From NCBI GenBank assembly GCA_017541145.1, contig JAFXZT010000150.1:1-64000 (forward strand): a DNA stretch of 64,000 nt. The letters are read 5' to 3'. This stretch comes from Bacteroidales bacterium. GTDB lineage: Bacteria > Bacteroidota > Bacteroidia > Bacteroidales > UBA3824. The notes below the pieces were generated by a model, which did not search any database, was not told the DNA's origin, and saw only the letters and a list, made by a program, of their open reading frames with translations. Both the position numbers and the translations under genes were made by a program. Positions 29,401 to 37,396 of this stretch are shown piece after piece (position 1 is the first letter of the stretch; every line of letters begins with the position of its first letter).

Positions 29401-29740
29401 CTTGTCGCAATACTTTGATACATCTGTCAGAATCCTCGTTTATCTGTTTTGACATCGAAATTGCCAACGATTCCAACGGATTTTTTTTCGGTTTGAAATC
29501 TGCAATCAGCCAGCTGTTATATTTCGCTTTGAAAAAACCTGCCCTGATATATGGTATCACTCCGGCATATACCATACTGGATTTGCCGTCGCCGGATGCT
29601 CCGGTGATAAATGCCATCTTGTTTTCTTCCAACAACTTAACAATTTGACGTATATGCAAATCTCTCCCCTTAAAGAAGATAGACTCTTCCTCGGTGAATG
29701 GTCTCAACCCCGGATATGGACAAATTCGAGTAGTTGGCAT
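26477..29740 (-). CDS. nSTAND1 NTPase with TM, coiled coil and beta-propeller
   Basis: A 1087-residue signalling NTPase. The opening PYPGLRPFTEEES and FFKGRD are classic for nSTAND1. Walker A is GASGDGKSS (47-55) and Walker B is LLIIADQFEE (142-151); DVTHEALIRNW (441-451) is the helical-domain motif of these proteins. A membrane segment follows (about 557-578), then an Ala/Glu/Gln-rich coiled coil (about 582-720) and a C-terminal WD40-like propeller (about 770-1087). STAND proteins oligomerise on binding a ligand, often through the repeat domain. The gene starts 6 bases after the TIR-like gene and overlaps the SpoIIE gene, so one operon encodes all three. Confidence 0.92.
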   Translation of the reverse strand: MPTTRICPYPGLRPFTEEESIFFKGRDLHIRQIVKLLEENKMAFITGASGDGKSSMVYAGVIPYIRAGFFKAKYNSWLIADFKPKKNPLESLAISMSKQINEDSDRCIKVLRQGFSALVDLYKNSEFYVTDGDDISNRGKNLLIIADQFEEVFTNSENFNQGIPSNESYTAINLLLETIRISITEKLPIYVIFTMRSDFISQCTVFKNLPEYIAYSQFFVPQLKRTEIRQIIEEPATMAGGKISSRLCEVIINNLNSGFDQLPVLQHALNLLWKVADNGAVEMDLIHLAKIAGISSEVLSPEDKGEFDRWYNNLPDYQLKFYEKPDLNNVLNAHAGILYESAYDYFMHNSDWAEKTITPEESKEIIEITFKSLTKVDNNRPVRNRCTLSEITGIINKDHITNATVCGVINIFRTPENSLIKPFSVPGQTETQYLSGDTVLDVTHEALIRNWKMLSEWDNEEVADMKDYYDFNSQMQLWIVNDKNPSYLLNSGNYTYFNQWFNRSNPNPYLFVKYDNTKLPQRQKLKNAQYKYENYVDFLEASFDYIQAKAKAVKRRITWIISGLVFFIMTLLYVTYWAMDEKSNAEQQKIFAEAQQKYAKEQQKVAENQRLAAETANEIAKQQRDTARFLAERALEAKTESDKARYVAELMRREAVSMRLKAEENFKYAEDQRLIAEGDRTKLQEQIRLTEEEKQKSAKLYDMAIANMLAMKAKNQYEDKKLNLRLVLTAYKLNERSENNQNSAELYDAMLFALEQNGFIQPMKTTNSKIIKFAVDTNDQIICLTNDAQIFGYKLVSGKTKETLKITKYQNSKQLIESAYLVDAENIVYSTIDKNTYYLNVTSQERVKLPSQNDFVKSASITTDKRYLVVAYQQGKVQVLNFSNPDSHQVANVNLKTRLADVNCALNNSEVYILTTNGQLIKWNISKNSQKTIFAQKNMTASTMVTIPNKRQLAVCFANGNIQIVDTKTDTEVVNMLGGHSGLQNSIYDSQTALLAISSVDKRISLINTNNLQEKPLSIEEHSLNRSDILGMGFSSDKTLFVLTADNSIRYFDIKVDNYIQKIISLQLMPLSDQEWKLILGGNLFEQ

Positions 29741-29746
29741 AATAAA

Positions 29747-30616
29747 TTAATTTTTTGTTGTAACCTTGTCGTAAAATATTTTGATATCCAAAGGTATTAC
29801 CGATTTGTCTGAAATTGAATACTCCATAATACCTTTCAATACGTTTAATTCCTTTTCTTGAGCGTGATTTTTGTTGGCAGCCAAAAACAATGGCACTACA
29901 CTGCCGCGACCGCCGTTGTCTTTCCAAATCTGACGGGCAAACGATACGGCCCAATCTTCTGCATAATCGTAATATACAACTCCGATTTTACATTGTGACA
30001 ACTGACCGGAAATTATATCATTGTACTCCGTTGCAAAACTCATATTAATACTCAAACCCTTTACAGTCTGAAGGTCGGAGAGCATCGAAAGAATTTCGCC
30101 CGCAGTTTCCTTGTCTAAATCGTTGTAAATAAAATAAATATCAGCAGCTCCTAAATCAGTTACAGGTTTTGGTTTTACACTCATTATAGTTCTGAGCTCT
30201 TCCACAAAAACTATTTCCGATGTAGTGGCTGAATATATTGTATTTTCCACGATGTCGCGACGAATATTATTGACGTACAAATTTCGTGAATTTACCAATC
30301 CCGACGGATTCCAAAAAAACATCTTAAAACCGTCTTTTTTAATTGCTCGTGCGATACGATATTGCAAACCCGCCGACGAATCATAACCTGCACCGCTCTC
30401 GTTATAAAAATTTAACACACCGAGCAGATGTATAGTACAATCGCAAGCATCTATCTGTCTTCGGATCTCATCAGCGGTAGCTTTATCGTTTGGTACAACA
30501 ACCTCAATACCTGCACGTTGCAACACATTACTTAAATTATGACGAGTATTTGTCATATCTGAAGTAACATCCGCTAAAAATACCTTGATATCTTGATTCA
30601 AAAGTTCCAAAAACAT
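29747..30616 (-). CDS. Tandem TIR-like domain protein
   Basis: A 289-residue soluble protein that appears to contain two TIR-like (flavodoxin-like) domains. Domain 1 (about 8-145) starts KVFLADVTSDMTNTRHNL and has IDACDCTIHLLG and SSAGLQYRIARAI, like the TIR/DUF4062-type domains paired with STAND proteins. Domain 2 (about 155-275) shows ADIYFIYNDLDKE, LSQCKIGVVYYDYAEDW and a strand VVPLFLAA. The position that would hold the NAD-cleaving glutamate in domain 1 appears to be Q85, so it may bind rather than cleave. It is the first gene of the operon. Assignment is by pattern and needs an HMM test. Confidence 0.75.
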   Translation of the reverse strand: MFLELLNQDIKVFLADVTSDMTNTRHNLSNVLQRAGIEVVVPNDKATADEIRRQIDACDCTIHLLGVLNFYNESGAGYDSSAGLQYRIARAIKKDGFKMFFWNPSGLVNSRNLYVNNIRRDIVENTIYSATTSEIVFVEELRTIMSVKPKPVTDLGAADIYFIYNDLDKETAGEILSMLSDLQTVKGLSINMSFATEYNDIISGQLSQCKIGVVYYDYAEDWAVSFARQIWKDNGGRGSVVPLFLAANKNHAQEKELNVLKGIMEYSISDKSVIPLDIKIFYDKVTTKN

Positions 30617-30689
30617 TTTTGTTTGCTATTTTGTTTGTTTAAATTTACACTTTCAAAAGAAGTGCCATAATAAGAAAAACGCATTTTTT

Positions 30690-30720
30690 TTTGAAAATAT
30701 CTTACATTTGAATAATTTTG
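30690..30720 (+). promoter_or_regulatory. Promoter of ileS
   Basis: TTTG (30690-30693), 19 bases, TAATTTTG (30713-30720). The leader would be about 40 bases. Confidence 0.7.
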
Positions 30721-30767
30721 CGGAAATAAAATTCTTTGAATATTAGAACAAAAACTCATTATACAAA

Positions 30768-33700
30768 ATGACAAAGAAATTCGCAGAATACAAGCAGTTC
30801 AACTTGTCAGATATCAACAAAGAGATATTAAAACAATGGCAAACTGAACACACTTTCCAGCAATGCTTGAAAACCCGTGAGGGTGCGCCGGCATTCATTT
30901 TTTACGAAGGTCCTCCTTCAGCCAACGGTAAACCTGGTATTCACCACGTATTGGCAAGAACTATCAAAGATTCTGTTTTAAGATACAAATCTGCTAAAGG
31001 CTTCTTAGTAAACAGAAAAGCCGGATGGGATACTCACGGCTTGCCCGTAGAACTCGGTGTTGAAAAAGCTCTCGGTATTACTAAAGAAAACATCGGTAAA
31101 ACTATTTCTGTAGAAGATTACAACAAAGCTTGTAGAAAAGCTGTTATGCAATTTACCGATGAATGGGAAGATATCACAGAAAAAATCGGTTACTGGGTTG
31201 ATATGGATCATCCATATATCACCTACACTAGCGATTATATCGAAACATTGTGGTGGTTGCTCAAACAACTTTACAACAAAGGTTTACTTTACAAAGGATA
31301 CACTGTACAGCCATATTCTCCGGCTGCCGGTACAGGTTTGAGTTCTCACGAGCTAAACATGCCCGGATGCTACCGTGATACAAAAGATACAACAGCTACT
31401 GTACTTTTCAAAGCAATCAACAACACAGAACAATCAAAAGCAATATTCGAGTCAGACAACGAAGATGTACGTCTCATGGCTTGGACAACCACACCTTGGA
31501 CATTGTTCTCTAACGTTGCACTCTGCGTAGGACCAAAAATTGATTATGTAAAAATCAAAACAAAAAATCCTCACACAGGCGACAACATCAGTATCATAAT
31601 GGCAAAAGACTTGGTTTCTCACTATTTCAACGAGAAATTCAAAGACCAACCTTTGGACGATTTCAAACCCGGTTCTAAAGAATTGCCATATTCTATCGTA
31701 AAAGAATTCAAAGGATCTGACCTCGCAGGAATCAGATATCAACAATTATTACCTTACATCCAACCTACCGACGGAGATGCATTCAGAGTAATAACCGGCG
31801 ATTTCGTTACCACAACCGATGGTGCTGGTATCGTACACATCGCGCCATCATTCGGTGCTGACGACTTCAAAGTTGCTAAACAAAACGGAATCGGTTCACT
31901 TACACTCGTTGACAAACAAGGTAAACTCGTTGACGGTCTCGGCGAATTCTCAGGTAAATTCGTAAAAAAAGCATACGACGAAACCGGAGAAACTGATATC
32001 GACGTAGACATCGTTGTAAAACTCAAAAAAGAAGGTTTACTTTTCAAATCAGAAAAAATAACCCACTCTTATCCGCACTGCTGGCGTACCAACAAACCAA
32101 TTCTCTACTATCCGCTTGACTCTTGGTTTATCCGTACAACAGCCGTAAAAGACCGTTTAATCGAACTCAACAAAACAATCAACTGGCAACCGCCTTCTAC
32201 AGGTTCAGGACGTTTCGGTCAATGGCTCGAAAACCTCATCGACTGGAACCTCTCAAGATCAAGATATTGGGGAACTCCTCTCCCAATCTGGAGAACCGAA
32301 GACGGAAAAGAAGAAGTTTGCATCGGATCTTTTGAAGAACTTATCAACGGTATCAACAAGTCAATCGAAAAAGGATTCATGAAAGAAAATCCTTACAAAG
32401 ATTTCGTACCGGGCGACTACAGCAAAGAAAACTACGACAAAATCGATCCGCACAAACCATACATCGATCAAGTAATCCTCGTTTCAGAATCAGGAAAACC
32501 AATGAAACGCGAATCAGACCTCATCGACGTTTGGTTTGACTCAGGAGCTATGCCATACGCTCAACTCCACTACCCGTTTGAAAACAAAGAAGTTTTCGAA
32601 AAAAGCTATCCCGCCGACTTCATCGCTGAAGGCGTTGACCAAACTCGCGGTTGGTTCTTTACATTGCACTCAATCTCAACAATGGTATTCGACAAAATCT
32701 GTTTCAAGAACGTAGTTTCCAACGGATTGGTACTCGACAAAAACGGTGAAAAGATGTCAAAATCAAGAGGCAACAGCGTAGAACCATTCTCAACAATCGA
32801 GAAATTCGGCGCAGACCCCGTACGTTGGTACATGCTGACAAACGCATCACCTTGGGAAAACCTCAAATTCGACATCGCAGGCGTTGACGAAATCAAGAGA
32901 AAATTCTTCGGTACATTATACAACACATACTCATTCTTTGCATTATACGCTAACGTTGACGGCTTTACATACAAAGAAAAAGATATCAATCTGAAAGACC
33001 GTCCGGAAATCGACCGTTGGATATTATCATTGCTCAACTCTCTAATCAAAAACGTAGACGAAAGTTTCGCAGCATACGATATGACCAAAGCAGGACGTAT
33101 AATACAAGATTTCGTAACCGAAAACCTCTCTAACTGGTACGTACGACTCAACAGAAAACGTTTCTGGGGAGGAGAATACAACAACGACAAGATTTCAGCA
33201 TATCAGACACTCTACACATGTCTCGAAAAAGTAGCACAACTGATGGCTCCAATCTCTCCGTTCTACGCCGACAGACTCTTCAGAGATCTCAACGCCGTAA
33301 CAGGAAGATACAACACATCAGTACACATCGCTGATTATCCGGTATACGATACCCAAGCAATCGATACATCACTCGAAGAGAGAATGGAACTCGCACAAAA
33401 AGTATCATCAATGGTATTGGCACTCAGAAGAAAAGCATCACTCAAAGTACGCCAACCGTTACAAAAAATAATGATACCGATTCTCGACGAGAATATGGAA
33501 CATCAGTTTGAAGCCGTAAAAAAACTCATCCTAACAGAAGTAAACGTAAAAGAACTCGAATACCTCCATCAGACAGCCGGCATACTAACCAAAAAAGTAA
33601 AAGCCGACTTCAAACAATTGGGTAGAAAACTCGGCAAAAACATGAAAACCGTAGCAGAAAAACTCCAAAATCTCTCACAAGAAGAAATCGCGGAATTCGA

Positions 33701-34121
33701 AGCAAAAGGTTCAATCGATATAGCTGTAAATGATACAATTGTAAACATCCTTACAACCGAAACCGAAATCACATCCGAGGACATCCCGGGTAGATTGGTA
33801 GCAAACGAAGGACGTATAACAGTAGCTCTGGATATCAACATCACCCCTGAGCTCAAAAACGAAGGCTATGCACGCGAACTCATCAACAGAATCCAGAACA
33901 TGAGAAAAGATTCAGGATTCGATGTAACAGACAAAATCAAAATCGAAATTGTTGACATCGATGAAATAAAAGGTGCACTCAAAGACTTCAAAGATTACAT
34001 TTGTACACAGACACTTACACAACAACTGGACGTAACAAACCAAATCTCCGGCGACAACATCCAGGAAATAGAAATCGATGAAAATCTAAAAACACAAATA
34101 AGAATAAGCAAAATACAATAA
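30768..34121 (+). CDS. ileS: Isoleucyl-tRNA synthetase, type 2, GXHH signature
   Basis: Class I synthetase for isoleucine with a CP1 editing domain. The 1117-residue length and motifs (EGPPSANGKPGIHHVLAR, WDTHGLPVELGVEKALG, AWTTTPWTLFSN, EKMSKSRGNSV) fit the eukaryote-like IleRS2. The HIGH motif, normally H-X-G-H, reads G57-I58-H59-H60: first and third residues are exchanged. KMSKS lies at 662-666. From published work on IleRS2, this GXHH form is a natural variant associated with very strong mupirocin resistance. The coding strand is unusually rich in A and C. A terminator follows 22 bases after the stop. Confidence 0.96.
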   Translation: MTKKFAEYKQFNLSDINKEILKQWQTEHTFQQCLKTREGAPAFIFYEGPPSANGKPGIHHVLARTIKDSVLRYKSAKGFLVNRKAGWDTHGLPVELGVEKALGITKENIGKTISVEDYNKACRKAVMQFTDEWEDITEKIGYWVDMDHPYITYTSDYIETLWWLLKQLYNKGLLYKGYTVQPYSPAAGTGLSSHELNMPGCYRDTKDTTATVLFKAINNTEQSKAIFESDNEDVRLMAWTTTPWTLFSNVALCVGPKIDYVKIKTKNPHTGDNISIIMAKDLVSHYFNEKFKDQPLDDFKPGSKELPYSIVKEFKGSDLAGIRYQQLLPYIQPTDGDAFRVITGDFVTTTDGAGIVHIAPSFGADDFKVAKQNGIGSLTLVDKQGKLVDGLGEFSGKFVKKAYDETGETDIDVDIVVKLKKEGLLFKSEKITHSYPHCWRTNKPILYYPLDSWFIRTTAVKDRLIELNKTINWQPPSTGSGRFGQWLENLIDWNLSRSRYWGTPLPIWRTEDGKEEVCIGSFEELINGINKSIEKGFMKENPYKDFVPGDYSKENYDKIDPHKPYIDQVILVSESGKPMKRESDLIDVWFDSGAMPYAQLHYPFENKEVFEKSYPADFIAEGVDQTRGWFFTLHSISTMVFDKICFKNVVSNGLVLDKNGEKMSKSRGNSVEPFSTIEKFGADPVRWYMLTNASPWENLKFDIAGVDEIKRKFFGTLYNTYSFFALYANVDGFTYKEKDINLKDRPEIDRWILSLLNSLIKNVDESFAAYDMTKAGRIIQDFVTENLSNWYVRLNRKRFWGGEYNNDKISAYQTLYTCLEKVAQLMAPISPFYADRLFRDLNAVTGRYNTSVHIADYPVYDTQAIDTSLEERMELAQKVSSMVLALRRKASLKVRQPLQKIMIPILDENMEHQFEAVKKLILTEVNVKELEYLHQTAGILTKKVKADFKQLGRKLGKNMKTVAEKLQNLSQEEIAEFEAKGSIDIAVNDTIVNILTTETEITSEDIPGRLVANEGRITVALDINITPELKNEGYARELINRIQNMRKDSGFDVTDKIKIEIVDIDEIKGALKDFKDYICTQTLTQQLDVTNQISGDNIQEIEIDENLKTQIRISKIQ

Positions 34122-34143
34122 TTTTGCATTATTTTTGTTATAT

Positions 34144-34182
34144 AATATGCAGGCAGACAATCAAAGTTGCCTGCATATTTTT
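34144..34182 (+). terminator. Terminator after ileS
   Basis: AATATGCAGGCA pairs with TGCCTGCATATT, followed by T residues. Confidence 0.88.
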
Positions 34183-34280
34183 AAATATTAAAAATAACTT
34201 TAATCAAAAACTATAACTCACTGAGTTTTAGCAAAAAAATAAAATAATTACTAATTTTTTACACAATTTAAACTAATAAC

Positions 34281-34655
34281 ATGGAAACAACTATAAAACG
34301 TTACTCAGACGAAGATCTGGAAGAATTCAAACAAATTATTCTCAAAAAACTTGAACAAGCAAAAAAAACTTACAGAGAATATAGTAATATTCTGAAAGAT
34401 AACGACGGTAATCCTGTAATCTCCAACACAGCAGACCACGAAGACGGTCAACAAAACCTCTCAACCGAGAGCGCATCCATTATGGCATCACGTCAGGAAA
34501 AATTCATCAAAAACCTCGAAAATGCCCTAATCAGAATTCAAAACAAAACATACGGCATCGACAGAAAAACAGGTGAACTAATCCCCAAAGCCAGACTGTT
34601 AGCAGTGCCTCACGCCACACTAACAGTTGAAAGCAAAGAAAGTATGGGCAAATAA
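34281..34655 (+). CDS. TraR/DksA-family protein without zinc cysteines
   Basis: A 124-residue DksA-like regulator. An N-terminal helical hairpin with the acidic tip NTADHEDGQQN is followed by the C-terminal globule YGIDRKTGELIPKARLLAVP, where classic DksA has YGxCxxCGxxI and a second Cys pair. No cysteine remains anywhere in the protein, so it cannot hold the zinc. DksA-type proteins enter the RNA polymerase secondary channel and work with ppGpp. The gene lies between ileS and lspA, an order known in Bacteroidetes. Confidence 0.88.
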   Translation: METTIKRYSDEDLEEFKQIILKKLEQAKKTYREYSNILKDNDGNPVISNTADHEDGQQNLSTESASIMASRQEKFIKNLENALIRIQNKTYGIDRKTGELIPKARLLAVPHATLTVESKESMGK

Positions 34656-34730
34656 AAATATGTTATATAAGCTATCAAGTGCAAAAGTTTTTTCTTAACT
34701 TTGCACCCGTTAACTTTATAAACAAATAAA

Positions 34731-35420
34731 ATGAACTCACTCGCAAAAAAGTCGATCATTATTATAATAGCAGTAATACTAATAGACCAAATTCTGAAAA
34801 TATGGGTAAAAACCCACATGTACATCGGAGAAAGCAGTTTCAACAATTGGGATTGGTCAATACAAAAATTTCAATTACAATTCGTTGAAAACCCCGGAAT
34901 GGCATTCGGTTGGGGATTACCCGGCAGCGTAGGAAAAATACTACTCTCATTATTCAGAATAGTAGCAGTGGGCGGAATCATTTATTTGCTAAGATGGCTA
35001 ATCAATAATCCAAAAACAAAAACAGGACTAGTAATAAGCGTATCCCTCGTATTAGCAGGCGCAATAGGCAACATCATCGATTGCATGTTTTACGGCATGA
35101 TATTCTCACAATCAGGATACTCAGCCAACACAATAGCCGAATTTCTGCCCGCAGGCGGAGGATACGCTCCTTTTCTACAAGGAAAAGTAGTAGACATGCT
35201 ATATTTTCCGTTAGTAGAATTTCAACTGCCGACATGGTCTCCAATAAAACCCGGAGAAACACAAATCTTCTTCTCCCCTATCTTCAACATCGCCGATGCA
35301 GCAGTTACAATTGGCGTAGCATTACTACTAATCTTCAACAAAAGATTTGGAACCAAAGAATTAATGGCAGAATTGGAAAATAAATCTGACAAAAAAGAAG
35401 AAATCACTGTTGAAAAATAA
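34731..35420 (+). CDS. lspA: Lipoprotein signal peptidase II
   Basis: Cleaves signal peptides of lipoproteins in the inner membrane. Four membrane segments are visible (about 7-24, 67-88, 98-118, 186-205). The catalytic Asp pair is D155 in GKVVDML and D189 in FNIADAAVTIG. These two are separated by 34 residues, against 18 in the E. coli enzyme, and the loop after NIIDCMFYG is also longer, which makes the protein 229 residues instead of about 165. Long LspA forms are usual in Bacteroidetes. The tail (about 210-229) is highly charged. TAACTTTG at 34696-34703 is a likely -7 box of its own. Confidence 0.95.
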   Translation: MNSLAKKSIIIIIAVILIDQILKIWVKTHMYIGESSFNNWDWSIQKFQLQFVENPGMAFGWGLPGSVGKILLSLFRIVAVGGIIYLLRWLINNPKTKTGLVISVSLVLAGAIGNIIDCMFYGMIFSQSGYSANTIAEFLPAGGGYAPFLQGKVVDMLYFPLVEFQLPTWSPIKPGETQIFFSPIFNIADAAVTIGVALLLIFNKRFGTKELMAELENKSDKKEEITVEK

Positions 35421-35461
35421 TATCACAATCAATAATCGATGTGATAATTCACAACACAATT

Positions 35462-35526
35462 AACCGGGGGTTGATGTCGTAACCGACAACACCCCCGGTT
35501 ATTTTATGTCGTCCCGTCGGGACTAC
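35462..35526. repeat. Two-hairpin dispersed element, copy 1
   Basis: First hairpin: arms CCGGGGGT / ACCCCCGG around an inner stem TGTCG / CGACA. Second hairpin, after TTATTTTAT: GTCCCG / CGGGAC. A second copy lies at 37973-38036. The first hairpin may also end lspA transcription. Confidence 0.8.
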
Positions 35527-35590
35527 ACCGATGCAAAAAAACATCATAACGTAACGTGGTATAAGGGATTTACGTGATAATTTTTGGTTT

Positions 35591-35712
35591 TTGAGACGTT
35601 GGTTTTGTTTTTGAGACGTTGGTTTTGTTTTTGAAACGTTGGGTTTTGAGACGTTGGGTTTTGAGACGTTGGTTTTGAGACGTTGGTTTTGAGACGTTGT
35701 ACACAACGTCTC
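35591..35712. repeat. GAGACGTTG tandem repeats ending in a palindrome
   Basis: Seven copies of GAGACGTT (one GAAACGTT) at 35593, 35613, 35633, 35648, 35663, 35677 and 35691, spaced by 20 then 14-15 bases with TTTTG-rich linkers. The last copy is the left arm of the 22-bp palindrome at 35691-35712 (loop TACA). Confidence 0.8.
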
Positions 35713-35745
35713 TACGGCATTCCAATAATAATTCGCAATCCGTTC

Positions 35746-36019
35746 AATGCATGTAGAGACGTTGTGTACAACGTCTCATTACGGCAATCCAATGATAATA
35801 CGCAATCCAATGATAATTCGCATTCCGTTCAATGCATGTAGAGACGTTGTGTACAACGTCTCATTACGGCAATCCAATGATAATTCGCAATCCAATAATA
35901 ATTCGCATTCAAATAATAATTCACAATCCAATAATAATTTGCAATCCAATAATAATTCGCAATCCAATAATAATTTGCATTCCGTTCAATGCGTGTAGAG
36001 ACGTTGTGAACAACGTCTC
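35746..36019. repeat. Composite repeat field with palindromes and 18-bp units
   Basis: Palindrome copies lie at 35756-35777, 35841-35862 and 35998-36019 (loops TGTA, TGTA, TGAA). The first two sit in an 85-bp tandem unit. From 35870 to 35977 there are six 18-bp units of CAATCCAATAATAATTCG or close variants. Because 18 is a multiple of three the frames stay open, but the products are low-complexity and not believable proteins. Confidence 0.85.
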
Positions 36020-36030
36020 ACCGTTAAAAA

Positions 36031-36070
36031 AAAAAATCCCGCCGCAGTGATAACACCGGGCAGGATTTTT
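36031..36070 (-). terminator. Terminator after the gene at 36125
   Basis: AAAAATCCCGCC pairs with GGCAGGATTTTT (one mismatch), with A/T runs on both sides. Confidence 0.7.
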
Positions 36071-36124
36071 CTTTTAAGAAAACAACGTATAGTAATTGAT
36101 AATTAACTATTCGTAATTATTAGC

Positions 36125-36904
36125 CTAACCTATAAGCACGTCCTCCTTTTCCGAATCATCTTTGGGTTCTTCTACCTCTGAATCATCGTAATCGTCAGAT
36201 GCTACATCAACCGAAGGCTTTTCGGAGTAATTAGGCAACGGCAACGAGATAATAATCTCATTAATAAGAGCCACAAAATCGTTGAACTCATCCCCTGCGC
36301 CAATCATATACTGCGCCTCAATAGTGTTGATAATAGCGCGGTAAGTTTTCATTACCACAATACGTGCTTGACGCACTTTTGCCTTTCGGAAATTGCGGTA
36401 TTCGTTGCGTTTTTTAACTGCCTCATCCAAAGCCGCGCGCGCTTCTTTTATAAGCAGATACTCAGCTTTTACGCCCAATACCGAAAGTTTGTCTACTCCC
36501 AACTTGTCAATTGAATCGAGAATAGTTTGCAAATTACCAAATCTTACATGGAAGCTTTGGTATGCTTTGAAATTGTACTGATTGATAACAGCCGCAAATG
36601 CTTGCGCTACTTCTGCTTTTTCTTTTACAGAAGATTTCTGGTTACCCAATACCACATCTCGTAACACTGTCCAATTTTTCATCGCCAAATAGGCGCATTT
36701 GTTAACCTCGGCTGTGTAAGGTGTGGTTTTTACCAAAGAATACGCTGCTTTGTATTCTTCAGCGGCATCTTTGAAAGCTTTAATCAGCGGATTCAAAATT
36801 GATTCAGAACCGATCTTCTCCGAAGCACCGATCACTTGCTGTAGGAATTCTACTACTGCTGCGTTAGTCAAACGCGCAAGATTTTTTGTATTAATTGTTC
36901 TCAT
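36125..36904 (-). CDS. Hypothetical helical protein, DUF6261-like
   Basis: A 259-residue, mainly helical, soluble protein ending in a strongly acidic tail (about 235-256). It opens MRTINTKNLARLTNAAVVEF and resembles the DUF6261 type of unnamed Bacteroidales proteins, a tentative call from memory. No catalytic motif is visible. It stands alone with its own promoter and terminator, and lies between two repeat fields, where lineage-specific genes are often found. Confidence 0.75.
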   Translation of the reverse strand: MRTINTKNLARLTNAAVVEFLQQVIGASEKIGSESILNPLIKAFKDAAEEYKAAYSLVKTTPYTAEVNKCAYLAMKNWTVLRDVVLGNQKSSVKEKAEVAQAFAAVINQYNFKAYQSFHVRFGNLQTILDSIDKLGVDKLSVLGVKAEYLLIKEARAALDEAVKKRNEYRNFRKAKVRQARIVVMKTYRAIINTIEAQYMIGAGDEFNDFVALINEIIISLPLPNYSEKPSVDVASDDYDDSEVEEPKDDSEKEDVLIG

Positions 36905-36926
36905 AGTTCTTAAAGTATTTAAAATT

Positions 36927-36945
36927 GCTGGGGGTCATGCCCCGT
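36927..36945 (-). other. Leader hairpin of the gene at 36125
   Basis: GGGG TCATG CCCC forms a short GC-rich hairpin about 20-40 bases before the start codon, inside the predicted leader. It may affect translation. Confidence 0.4.
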
Positions 36946-36966
36946 GTTTGTTTTGTTTTGATGATG

Positions 36967-36998
36967 CAAAGATAGGATAGGGGTTTGAAACTTCCAAA
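36967..36998 (-). promoter_or_regulatory. Promoter of the gene at 36125
   Basis: On the minus strand: TTTG (36998-36995), 20 bases, TATCTTTG (36974-36967). Full consensus match. Confidence 0.8.
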
Positions 36999-37396
36999 TT
37001 TTTTCACAACTTTTTTTCATATTTTTTTAAAATATTTTCTTAACTTATTATTTTCAGTAACTTACAAAGAATATTTTTTTAACTGTACATTATATTATTT
37101 TGCATTTTTATATGATTAAATACTTAAAGTTGTTTAATTGCTATAATATATTTTAGTAACAATATCATATAATAATTATATAAGTAATCCACTCTAATAT
37201 AGTTTTTTTATGTATATATCATATAATCAAATCAAGAAAGAAATATTTAGAATACATATACTTAGCGCATTATTATTAAAAGATTTAATGAAGTAAAAAT
37301 AATAAGCTTATTCCGTTTTTCTTATTTTGTGTATCTATTATTAATTTCGATATTTTTTTTCCTTTGTGTTATATTTCCTTTAGTCATCTTTTTTTT
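36999..37396. other. AT-rich gene-free gap
   Basis: Very AT-rich spacer between the promoter of the gene at 36125 and the 42-bp array. No gene, RNA or clear repeat was seen. Confidence 0.5.

Noticed and set aside
30727..30767. T-box leader for ileS
   Set aside because: The predicted leader is only about 40 bases, far too short for a T-box, and these are not expected in this phylum.
35747..35998. Open frames encoding Asn/Ser or Ile/Asn/Pro repeats
   Set aside because: They arise from 18-bp repeat units in a non-coding repeat field; low-complexity products in several frames.
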